A DNA stretch of 64,000 bases from Rhea pennata (taxonomy: Eukaryota; Chordata; Aves; Rheiformes; Rheidae), in assembly GCF_028389875.1 (NCBI RefSeq), contig NC_084671.1:191001-255000 (forward strand), read 5' to 3'. Below are positions 51,740-64,000 of this stretch, piece by piece; position 1 is the stretch's first letter; each line of letters begins with the position of its first letter. The position numbers and the translations under genes are program-made. A model generated the notes under the pieces. The model ran no database searches, had not been told where the DNA came from, and saw nothing but the letters and a program-made list of their open reading frames with translations.

Positions 51740-52008
51740 GAAAAAAGGAAAAAAGATCTATGAATGTATAAAATAGAGGTTTGGGTTTTTTTAAGTGAGA
51801 AAAAGCTACTTATAAATGTTTTATATTTAAGTTACTGTCAGTCAAATCCAGGCAGAGATTAAATTGACCACAAAGATGGTCAATAACAAAAGTCATTAAG
51901 GCAGCAAGTTGTATCTCTGAGGATTTTCAGATGCTCTACCTCTATTTCAAGAGGAAAAGGAAATGTTGAATTGCATTATGGGCTGAATCAACATTAAATA
52001 ATGGATGA
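48489..52008 (-). other. Probable 3' UTR of WWTR1
   Basis: About 3.5 kb of AT-rich sequence follows the WWTR1 stop. Mammalian WWTR1 also has a 3' UTR of several kb. AATAAA on the minus strand at 48489-48494 is one possible end, but several other hexamers occur between there and 52 kb. A 22-base perfect palindrome lies at 49188-49209 and an A-rich tract at 51703-51745. The assignment is by position only. Confidence 0.45.
49188..49209. repeat. Perfect 22-base palindrome
   Basis: The half site GATTCTTTATG is followed immediately by its reverse complement, with ATGCAT at the centre and no spacer. In RNA it would give a self-complementary site rather than a looped hairpin. It lies in the presumed WWTR1 3' UTR. 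Confidence 0.9.
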
Positions 52009-53943
<1,935 letters not shown>

Positions 53944-55873
53944 CTAAAAAGTGAGTAGGTAATAAGGGAGAGGTTATTCCAACCGTTCAGAAATACTTCA
54001 GCCTTATAAAAAGTTAACATACACAATATGTGCATCTTTCTTAAGAAAGTAATTCTAAACCATGTAGCTGATGGCTTTTTGTGTAGAGTGATGTGAAGAA
54101 AACCATAATGTAGATGGATGTCTTCTTTCATACTCCCTTGTGCCAGCTTAAAACACTGTGACATTTACCTTCTGGTTACTACTGCTGCTGGAAGTCACTG
54201 GCGCAGTTCAGCCATTAGAGACACGTTTGAGGGCTGTCTGACCAGCTTCATGCAGAATCTGAAAGCCTGCTTGCCCGTTTAAGCTGCACTTACTGGGTTT
54301 GTATGATGCAGATCATGAAATGCTCGCAGAAATGGCTCTCCCAGCAAAGCTGTCAGACTGACAACCCCAGGTGACAGGTGGTGGCATACAGCCAGGGCAG
54401 AGTCACATCTTGAACAAGCACATCTGCCTGCAGATCTGCAAATCTATAGCTTTGCTGGCCATGGAGATACTCCCTACAAAAATCAAACTACCTACATTAT
54501 AAATTACGACAACTTGTATGTTGCCCCATCACAGAACACTGATAGGCCTGCACATGCAAACTTGATTACTGACGGTCTGTCCACATTTCATGGGCCAGCT
54601 CAGTCCAGTTGAAGGTTTTCCCATGTGTTAGAGCTGTGTAAGATTCAAATTACAATTTCAGTTTACTATTCAGTGAGCCCAGGTCCTCAGAGACCTGGTT
54701 TGGAGTAGCAATAATAAAATACTTTAAAACCTAAAGATTTAATTTCTCATACATTGGTTTCTAACAGCTTTCCTTAAGTGAAACTGTCCTCAGTTTAAAC
54801 AGTGTGAATTCAGGCATTGAAACTATGCAAGTTGCTACTAGATCAAGTAATTTACTAGATACTAAAGCAAAAAAATCTATCTGGCAACAATAAAGTACGT
54901 AACACGTTAGAAGAAAACCACTGGAACCAAGAATTTGGTCCAGTAATCTTTAGAATTAACCTCATGTCTCATGATATGCATCTGCCTGAAGACTCATCTT
55001 GTGTGTACTGTCTGGAAGATGACAAATGAGCAATTAGGGCCAAAGCAAACTTGTTCCTGAACTACTCCTAAAAGCTAAATCCCTATAGCTGTATCTCTGT
55101 GAAACAACCGTGACATCTAGCGGTACAAAGCTCTAATACAAATGTTTGGATCCATGAGGATGTTCCAAATATCCAAAGACCTTAGAATCATTAAAGCTGT
55201 ATTTTTTTTTTTACCTACTTTACCTTGCCCACTTACTATTATTTATTTTTATGAAATGAGTAAAGGAAACATTCTATTTAAATCCTTGCAGAAAATCTTT
55301 CTCTACTAAATCAGTCCTCAATACAGAAAAGATAAACATGTCCTTGAGGCTACAATTTCATGTTTTACTGTTTGCAATTTACTTTTTCACTGAAGATGGC
55401 TGGTCTGGTCTCTTCATAAAAAAGGTAACAATTACTCAGTGGTACTTAACATATCTTGTTGTGCATTAATGCAATGGTTTATTTATAATCAAGTTATCAA
55501 TGTAATATATTAATTGATAAACAATAATTTACATTAAATGATATTTTTGATAAAAATAGACTGAAGGATTTTAACTGATAGCTTATGTATGTCATTACAC
55601 TTGTCAAATGACAATTCTAATCATTTTGTTTCTGTTAAAATGAAATCATCTGCAATCTGTGAAAATCTACAAATCTTAGAAAATGAGCAGATCTTTTTGA
55701 CTGTCCACATATTAAAAAAAGAAAAAAAAGAAAAACCTCCAGCAACTTCATAAGAAGTAGATAGAAACAGCAACAACTCAAGAGTAATACTAGAAAAAGA
55801 GAAAGAGAGAAAGACAGACACAGGAAGACAGAATAAAAGGAATACAGACAAAACAAGGCAGGATATACTTTTT

Positions 55874-55875
<2 letters not shown>

Positions 55876-55904
<29 letters not shown>
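55876..55904 (+). repeat. T29 homopolymer
   Basis: There are 29 T in a row, preceded by a short T-rich stretch. On the minus strand it would be an A-tract inside the presumed WWTR1 intron. Length is likely variable and hard to sequence. Confidence 0.85.
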
Positions 55905-56059
55905 GGTTAGAGTTCAGTTCAGCAATTAAGTTGATGTTTTTGATATTCTGGCACTGCATTTTCAACTCTCACTGGAGAATGTCCCACAATAATAAAGATA
56001 AGATTGGGGCAGAAAAAAAAAATCTTTTTTTCTCGTTTGCTAATATATAAAATGTATGC

Positions 56060-56140
56060 TGCAGGTGACCCTGCTGAGCAGGGAGGTTGGACTAGATAAT
56101 CTCCAGAGGTCCCTTCCAACCTCACTGATTCTAAAATTTA
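56060..56140 (+). repeat. CR1 3' end fragment
   Basis: GTGACCCTGCTGAGCAGGG is followed by TTGGACTAGATAATCTCCAG and CCTTCCAACCTCACTGATTC. It is a short, well-preserved CR1 tail in forward orientation. Confidence 0.85.
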
Positions 56141-56309
56141 ATGAAAATACATGAAATTGAAATAACTATTTTGAAATAACTGAGAACATCCTGGTCAAGA
56201 TTCAAGTATTTGTCTCTTTCAGAATATTGCAACTAACTCCTAATTTGCTGCAGATAATCTGCCTTTACTGGCTTGGACTTTTGTTAGTGCACTGAAACTG
56301 CGGCTTCAA

Positions 56310-56520
56310 TCCCCTTCCATTTGCTGGGCAGGTGACTGGACACTGGCACAAGTTGCTTCCAGAGAGGCTCTGGAGTCTCCATCCTTGGAGATATTCCCAG
56401 TCTGCCTGGAGTAGCCCTGAGCAACCTGCTCTAGGTGACCTGCTGGAGCAGGGGCTGGACTAGATAAGCTCTGGGGGTGCCTTCCAACCCTGACCATGCT
56501 GTGAATAGAACAATGACCGT
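56310..56520 (+). repeat. CR1 3' end fragment
   Basis: GCTCTGGAGTCTCCATCCTT, a diverged ...CAACCTGCTCTAGGTGACC block, the CTGGAGCAGGGG hairpin and CTGGACTAGATAAGCTC form a CR1 3' end in forward orientation. It is older than the copy at 59 kb. Confidence 0.85.
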
Positions 56521-59049
56521 GTGCACTCGCACATCTTTCTTTACAAGATTTTACTTCTTTGTTTGGGTCATTCTTATTAGTCTCTTCTTGCCAGCTCTCA
56601 TCCCATTCTTCTAATTAGCAGATTCAAATTCAATTGTATTTTCAATACAATTGCACTGTATTGAATATAAGCATGAATAATCTTGCCTGTAGGAAGCTGA
56701 CTGAAAAATCCTTCTGTAACCAGCAACTTCAAATGAATCTCATCGTACAAATCAGCGTCTCAACCTGTTGGGAACTACCTATGTGTGTGTTGGAGGGGGT
56801 CTTGCATAGGTCCTTGCTAATGAAAGAGACAAAATGGAACTAAAAATAGACTGTGCAGAAAAATATTATTTACTGAAAAACAGCTAATAGCAATTAACCA
56901 GAGATGACATTAATTATTGTATCAGAGAGCAGCACGAAAGAAGATCCACACACCCGTAGAGAAGAAAGAGCATTATTTGAGTTTTTATTGACAATTAGGA
57001 TGTGAATTCACAGCAGGAGAGTTTTGAAACCTTTTTGATTAAAAATACCAGATGCCTAGCAGGGATGATATTCTAGCGCTTGTGTTTCCACAACAGGTAA
57101 AGGCAGCCTAAAGCTCTATCCAAGTAATTAATTTTACTTGATTGTTCTCACTGAACTGCCAAAGACGTAGAAGATTTCTGACACTAGTAAATTCCCTTAC
57201 TTTGAAAGGCATGTCTTCATTCCACTGCTTCCCACAGGCATTGCAGAAGTACTATGTTAGGACAAAATATGCATAGGAAGAAAGTGAAGAAAGGTGTTCA
57301 GATAACACTTAAAAATCTGTATGTGGAATAGTTTTTAAACAGAGAGCAAAATCTCTTCTTTATGGAGCACATTTAATAAAATGATCACGGGAAACATGAG
57401 ACTTTTCTCACTCATCATATCATGCCTTCTTCCTTCAAACCCATTACAGAAACAGCTCCTCCCCTTGTCTCAAGGGCAGCTCTTCTCCCTTAAGCCTCTG
57501 ATTCCGCCAGTAACTTTCCAAAGCTGCAGGCTCTGAGGTTATGTATAGTAAACATACATGAGATCAACTGAAAGCAAATCAGAGAGGAAAAACAACCAAG
57601 CCTGCCAGACAACAAACACAGAGCCCTAGTGCAGATTTCTGAAGCTTCAGCAACGTACAAAATGTAGTTGGCACATATAATCCAAGTAAATTGTGTAGCA
57701 GATGAGATGTCGTGCTGTTCACGAAGGGAGTTTCACATCTCTATCTCTTCATGAAAGAAATACTCTTCCCCTCACACTGAACTGCACAGAAATGGGCAAG
57801 ACCTTTCTCAAACCTTTTAATTCTTCTTACAAAGTGACTCAAAAATGCCCGGTCAACTAAACAGTGCTGAAAATAGCAGAGTATTTCTTACATCTGCTGC
57901 TGCTGACTTGTCTTTTCTGGCAAAAACAACACACCAAAACTGCACCTGCATCATTTAAAGTTTAGGTTAACAGACAGAAATGCAGCGTATTAAAGACGCT
58001 CTTCCCAGAGCAGTGAAGTGAGAAGAGGCACACTGCCAAGGCGGGCATGTGCTTCGGCACGGCACCTCCGCACCGCCTGCACGGCCCAGCCAACCTGAGT
58101 GCCTCCGGGTGCTTCACGTAACACTAACAGGAGGAGCCCAGCAGCCCCAGTTTTGCCATGGGGCAGATGCCTGTGTGTGCGCGACGGGCAAGCCTGCGTA
58201 GCCCAAGTGGAAACCTGTGCCACTTTAAGGTCACTCGTCCTGGCCATCTCCCCGGCTGCTTGCAGCTCAGGCCAGCCAACCTGTGCTGCGATCGCGCCCT
58301 CGGATTTCAGGGTAGACATGGACGCTCCTGGCCTCCTGAAAGACACACAGGTCTTTCTATATTGTTTTGTAAGGGCGAAGGAGAATCTAAAACAGCAGCA
58401 ACTTCTGTAACTTGCTCCCTGTTTCTATGGTAATTTCTAAAGGTAGCTCAGAATAGACTACTAACGAAATAGTTTTGAGAGCTCAAAGACAAGATCACCC
58501 CTATGCATCAGGCTATTCATCTTGTGGTCAGTAGGGTGAACAGCCAGCCATCTGAGAAGCTTTTCCATTGAACTGCCTTCCCACAAATAGGAAAGCACTG
58601 ACAAAATCACCATTCCTTACAGCGTACTGGACTTACTGCTCCCACACAGAGAGCTGTGTATTTCACATATACCTGGGGACCTTAACACTGGCTGGCTGTT
58701 CTTCATCCTGCAGCCGACTTGATACAATCAGGAAATTCTGATATTGATCTTTTTGGAAAACATGGTGCCATTTACTGATTGGTTCAACATGGAGAGATTC
58801 ACACCCCCATTTATTACTCACATACCCAGTCACAGCATTTGGCCTCCTGGCTGTCAACAGCGGCAGGGCCAGCAGCACACTCCCGGAATTTCTGATCTAC
58901 TCCAGGATTTAGGCCTTGCAAAGCAAGACAATTTGTGAGCTAAAAAGCCTCCAGCATCCTAAATAAAGAGTTCCACTGGTATTACAAAACCTAAGTCCTG
59001 TCTCTTTGTTGCAAGAAACAATACATTTATTATAAAGTCATTTGATGTA

Positions 59050-59760
59050 GGCACCAGTACAAGCTGGGCACTGGCCTTCTGGAGAGCAGCTCTGTAGAGA
59101 AGGACCTGGGAGTGCTGGTGGACGACAAGTTGACCATGAGCCAGCAATGTGCCCTTGTGGCCAGGAAGGCCAATGCTATGCTGGGCTGCATTAGGAAGAC
59201 TGTTGCCAGCAGATCGAGGGAGATGATCCTGCCCCTCTACTCAGCCCTGGGGAGGCCTCGTCTCGAGTACTGTGTCCAGTTCTGGGCTCCCCAGGACAAG
59301 AGAGATATTGGAGCTATTGGGGAGAGTCCAGCATAGGGCTACAAAGATGATCAGAGGGCTGGAGCACCTGCCCTATGAGGAATGACTGCGAGAGCTGGGC
59401 CTGTTTAGCCTGGGGAAGAGCAGACTGAGGGGGGATCTGATCAGTGTGTACAAGTACCTGAAGGGAGGGTGTCAAGGGGACGGGGACAAACTCTTTTCAG
59501 TTGTCCCGTGTGACAGGACAAGAGGCAGTGGGCAGAAATTGAAGCACAGGAAGCTCTGCCTGACCGTGAGGGGGAACTTCTTCCCTGTGAGAGTGATGGA
59601 GCACTGGTACAGGTTGCCCAGGGAGACTGTGGAGTCTCCTTCTCTGGAGATCTTCAAGCCTGTCTAACACGCTCTAGGTGACCCTGCTGAGCAGGGAGGT
59701 TGGACTAGATGATCTCCAGAGGTCCCTTCCGACCTTACTGATTCTATGATTCTATGATCT
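59050..59760 (+). mobile_element. CR1 LINE, 5'-truncated, end of ORF2 and 3' tail
   Basis: The segment encodes the last part of the CR1 reverse transcriptase protein in broken frames: [40 protein letters not shown] and [12 protein letters not shown], then, after a shift, [15 protein letters not shown] and [11 protein letters not shown]. The 3' UTR has the CTGAGCAGGG hairpin and TGGACTAGATGATCTCCAGA, and ends in TTCTATGATTCTATGATC. The frame is broken and the 5' end is missing, so it is dead. It is the best-preserved mobile element in the window. Confidence 0.95.
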
Positions 59761-62700
59761 CTCCTCAGTCGGGAAATGGCACGGCACTGTGTGTGTCTTT
59801 ATTTCAATGTAGTGCACATTGACTTGTAACATTAACTCAGTGTGCACTTTATACGTTCGAGCAACAGAATCCTGCAGACTGGTGTCAAGAGTTAGGCTAA
59901 GGAAGCAAAGGGAGCATTGGCTACATCACACGTCCAAGTGTGCTAATCCCCTGTTGCTGGCTGATGTATGCGATGTGGTGGGAAGTCACAATTTTAGCTT
60001 TGCTACAAATGTTAAGACATTTTTGCTTCTTCAATATTATTACAGCAACGGTCAACAGTACTGGATCAAGCACACAGTCACAAAGCTGTGTGATAGCTTG
60101 TGGTGTCCTCCTCTCCCTTTTAAACATAACTACATGGCTAATAAATATCCTGATCGTTATGAATGGTCTCTCTAGCAAAAAATACCAGAAATCTCTTGCA
60201 GCATTGTGGATGACAACACTGTAGTCACAAGCTACAGCAGCTTTCTTAGCTCTCAAAAGCAGGAGTACCACCTGTTGGCTAACAGAGATAGTCCTCGGCA
60301 TTTACCTCAAATAATATAAAATGACCATAATAATCCACTTGGCAGTATAGCACATGCTGTTAAAAACCTAGAGGGGATTTTCAAAATAAGTAAGAAATCA
60401 AAATTAAAAAAAAAATCAGCATTCTAACATTACAAAGGCATGTCAAAAAGCTTCATTAATGATTATTTGCCAAAGCTGCCAAAATCTTTAAAGCTTCAAA
60501 GCACTGGAGTATGTTGAACTCTTTGGTGCCTCTGAATACAGCTCTGATGTAACCCATTTGCTGGGTGCCAGACAAGTCCGGAAATTCACGGCCTCATTTC
60601 CTGGAACCTCCTTGGCAGAACCAAGCTGAGCTCGGCGCTCAGTTCTCAAACTGTCATTTCAGTCTGCAAGAAAACATTTTTATAGGGAGTTTACATTGCT
60701 AGTCACTACAATTCATCTTCTGCCAGTCCTCAGACGTAGGGCAGAAGTTAAACATCTAGATACTGCGTTGTGCCAGCCCATGCAGTGAAGGAGCCCAGAA
60801 AGGGATTTTTCTGTTCAGACTGTAGCAAGCCAGTGAGCTCCTGCTCTGCAAGGAGAAACCACACATGAATCCTCCTCTGGATCCTCACATACAATTCCTT
60901 CTACAGCCTCTTTTGAGCCCCTTATCTTTCCATTCATGAAAATATATTTACTGAACAGAGCTAGGGAAGTAGAAAGCAACCTCTGAAAAGCACTCCCTTT
61001 TTGTGCCCTTTCACGCATGGTGAAAGATGGCTCCTGTGCGCACATGGGAGGTGCTGGGACATCTTCTCTCTATGACCCCTTTTGAAGCTTTCCCACTGGC
61101 ATTGCCTCTTACTGCTCCTACTTCCATGGGGCTCTTGAGCAGCAGGTCTCTCTTTTCCTTTGGAAAGCTGAAAAGAACAAATCCATAAAAAAATAAATTT
61201 CACCCTTTCCAGAATGACAAAACAGCCCGTTCTGCACATGCACAGCTTTCTGTTCTACAGATTTTAGGAGCTAAATGGGGAGGATGACAAAGAAAGAAAT
61301 GAGTGCCCCAGGGAGTGAGCACGCATGCAGCATCCTGCTCCGAGGGCCTGCCACTCCGGCCAGCAGCTGCAGCCAGGAGCGGCGGCAGGGAACTGGCAGC
61401 TGCCACTGGGCTGGCAGCAGCTTTGTGAGTGGCCTGAGGAATTTGTGAGCGGCCCCCTCCTTTGGGCGCCAGGCAGCCGCTGCACATGCTCTGCGGCTTC
61501 CCCTTAGACAGGCTGCACTAGAAAAGTAATAGCAGCAGTGAAGAGTTAGAGCAGGAGGAACAGCATTTACCAGTGTGGACCCCAAGGGATCAGCTCCTGA
61601 GCTGCCGGGGCTCACTACTGCTCTGGCTGCTGGCAGGAGGTTCACAGAATCCTCTTACAAAGTACGGAGTTTACAGATTCTTCTCCTCTCCTTGGGTGGC
61701 AAATATGTTGTTCCCTAAAAGCTAAACTAGCACTGAGAACTGTATTAATGCAGAATGATACCATCCTGCTGTACATAGTGCAGGTGCTAGGTGGCACAGA
61801 GCGTAAGCTGGGAACCCAATTAAGCACAGCACAGCTGCAGGGCGTTGGGTGCGTTTTTGTTTCAAAGTGAAATGTGGCTGGCAGGGCAGCGAAACCAGAC
61901 CTTGTGTTAATGGTACAACTGTTTTGAAGCCAAATTTGTTCTTGTCCTGAAGCAAGAACAGGGCCAAAGGGAGTTAAAATAACTAAACGCACTGCTAGCA
62001 TGCTCATAGTTATGACTAAGCCCATACCAGATAGCCCACTTGCTTCCCACACCCTCCTTCGTTATGCTCTGAGCTCCTGATGAAGAAGGTATGTGAAAGA
62101 TGTGAGATTACTGCTCAGGGCAGGGAATGCTGTCCTGAGCTTAGTGGCTCTGGCATATGCAGGTCACATAGGACAACACAAACTCCCATAAATTCAGGGT
62201 AATGGAAACTGAATATGGCACAAGAAGTTTACATCTGTGCAGTTTTCAGACTCAGGTCTGAACCACAGAAGTCAAATGCGGCCATGACATGAGCAGGTAA
62301 AAACTTTCAGACACTGTAGTGGAATCATCTCTGTCTTTCACCCCTGTTCAGCACTGACACATGCTCACCATGGAGCATGGATGGATATTCACTGGAGGCA
62401 ATGGGAATAATAACATGCATAAAGATAGGTAAGTGTTTTTGCAAGAGCTGTAAATGAATGGAATTTTAATGGTTGCTTCAAACGCAGCTAGATGGTGCTG
62501 TACAGCTTCAAAATGTTTTTATGAACTTTTGTTAATTAATTTTGCTAATTAATCTTCTTTAAAGTTTTTATATATTTAGTGGGAAGAGGTTAAAGAGCAA
62601 AAAAATAAAATAAAGCAAATTGTTACTGGAAACCATGTTGTTAGAAATACTCTCATGTAACATTTTTTTGCAACTCTACTCTTTTCAGGCATCCAGTTTC

Positions 62701-63737
62701 ATTTTCTTATCAAATCTCTCTTTTACTAAACCCCACTATATGATAGCATCTATATTCATCTTGAATTTGGTCTTTCTGCTAGAACAAGACTGACTTACTA
62801 AGGTGCTACTGGTGTAACTGGAGAGCTATTCAACTTGCATCTTGTTTATATATGGGCAGAAAAGTCCAATTATGTTCTTGTTAAAATATTAGCCTACAGT
62901 CTATATTAGCCAATAGTCTATATTAGGCCTACACCAAACTGCATTTTCAATAACCTAATAATGTTTAATAACCTTTTCCTAATAACCTTTAATTTGGCAG
63001 CAATTATAATAATATATCTATTAGTACTGTTTTGAAAATTGCTGTTTTTGTAAAATGTAACTAAAAATGTTCTAAAATAAAAACATGGAAGAAGAGGACC
63101 TCAAATTCTCAGTCATTACAAACATTAAACACCTTTTATTCCATTAATTTCACTAAGATAGTATGTTTAAATTTAAAAAATCCTAAATAACAGCATATTT
63201 AGTAAAACCAATATAGAAAAGCTGCAGAGGAAAAAAAAAAAAAAAAAAACAAAAAGCCTGCCATTAATGTGAGGCTTTCAAGGCTGCTTATAAAAGAAGT
63301 TAAGTCCTTTGTGAGCACATCCCCCTTTGAGAAATCTGCTCTGATCCTCTAGAGTCTACATTTCCGACCTAAAGGCTTTAAAGGTGTAGTGAGTCTCTCT
63401 TACTTCGCCACCTACAACATCTTCTCCGTGTTCCCATCTGCCTTCCACACTAGCTATTTCCTCTCACTCATTTGCCTCCAGACTTGGAGGAAACAGAGAG
63501 CATTACTCTGCACTTTCTTGCATCTAGCCAACCGATGGCACAGACACTGCTGATGTTCCTCTGAGGGCATCTAAGTGTGAGGATTTTTGGCAGCTTTATT
63601 TTTGTATTGTACACAAATCACTGAAATTTCAAAACATTACAACACTACTGCACTCTAATAAAGCATCAGAAAAGTTCAGTCAACTCGTGTCATTAGCCAG
63701 TAACAAATGTACTTCTAACCTGCTGCCAAGAAACATC

Positions 63738-63761
63738 ATACTGTATTTCTAAATACAGTAT
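63738..63761. repeat. Inverted repeat, 11-base arms
   Basis: ATACTGTATTT and AAATACAGTAT are separated by two bases. It could be an operator-like or cruciform-forming site by shape, but nothing nearby suggests a role. Confidence 0.8.
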
Positions 63762-64000
63762 AAACAAATGTTACCCTGAACTAACCACAAATTATGGCAC
63801 AATCCCAAAGGCAAAAGGACTGCAGACATGAAATAATAATTTCACAAAATGATTATTTTGTGGAAGTCACCATTTTCAAAGGTGGGTAGAACTGTAAGTG
63901 TAGCATTTACAAGGCTACTGGTCATGATGGTGAGCAATATCCTTGACAAAATTTACTTAGTTCACATATTTTTCCTGAGGGAAACAGACTATTTATGTTC

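Larger units (their letters stand above)
53944..64000 (-). other. Probable large intron of WWTR1
   Basis: No exon encoding the helical segment (the ERIRMRQEELMRQ region in mammals) or the WW domain was seen. The stretch is AT-rich with CR1 copies at 56.06-56.52 and 59.05-59.76 kb, a T29 run (55876-55904), an A-rich run near 63231-63249, and two moderately GC-rich patches (about 58.0-58.35 and 61.3-61.5 kb) that I cannot assign. Confidence 0.55.

Noticed and set aside
58990-59760. Reverse transcriptase-like frames that could suggest an endogenous retrovirus
   Set aside because: The peptide and 3' tail are those of CR1 LINEs. There are no LTRs, no gag or env, and no primer binding site.

Overview
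The window is nuclear DNA from a bird. CR1 retrotransposon 3' ends occur repeatedly, with the typical avian tail (TGGACTAGATGATCTCCAGA and ATTCTATG repeats), and the genes are vertebrate genes with short exons and GT-AG introns. One element at about 41.1-41.3 kb joins a tRNA-Ile-like head to a CR1 tail. That is the structure of the passerine-specific SINE family described from zebra finch, so a songbird is the best guess. This part of the inference rests on one element and on memory.

Layout. (1) 6.8-30.2 kb, minus strand: eleven exons of a gamma-glutamyltransferase-like gene of the 'glutathione hydrolase-like YwrD' type. All eleven can be located by translation and their splice phases fit, but the gene looks broken. 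It has an in-frame TAA in exon 5, exon 2 and exon 10 donors reading AT instead of GT, and a reading-frame break between exons 3 and 4. I call it a recently inactivated single-copy (unitary) pseudogene. (2) 33.2-39.0 kb, plus strand: complete five-exon TM4SF4 (L6-family tetraspan membrane protein, 201 aa) with a TATA box and a poly(A) signal. (3) 43.7-44.7 kb: a strong CpG island ending in a 73-bp tandem repeat rich in YY1-like and NRF1-like motifs, with no recognisable gene attached. (4) 52.0-53.9 kb, minus strand: the last three coding exons of WWTR1 (TAZ), with the phosphodegron and the PDZ-binding C-terminus. The roughly 3.5 kb below the stop is probably its long 3' UTR. The rest of WWTR1 lies beyond the right edge, so 54-64 kb is probably its intron.

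TM4SF4 and WWTR1 are convergent neighbours, as in mammals. The GGT-like pseudogene and TM4SF4 are head to head, with about 3.2 kb between start codons. No common pathway for the three genes is evident; this is a conserved synteny block, not an operon-like unit. Most of the window is intron or intergenic DNA with old and young CR1 copies, homopolymer tracts and small microsatellites. No rRNA gene, CRISPR array or intact transposon was seen. All exon borders were placed by eye from translated motifs and splice signals and have not been checked against transcripts.
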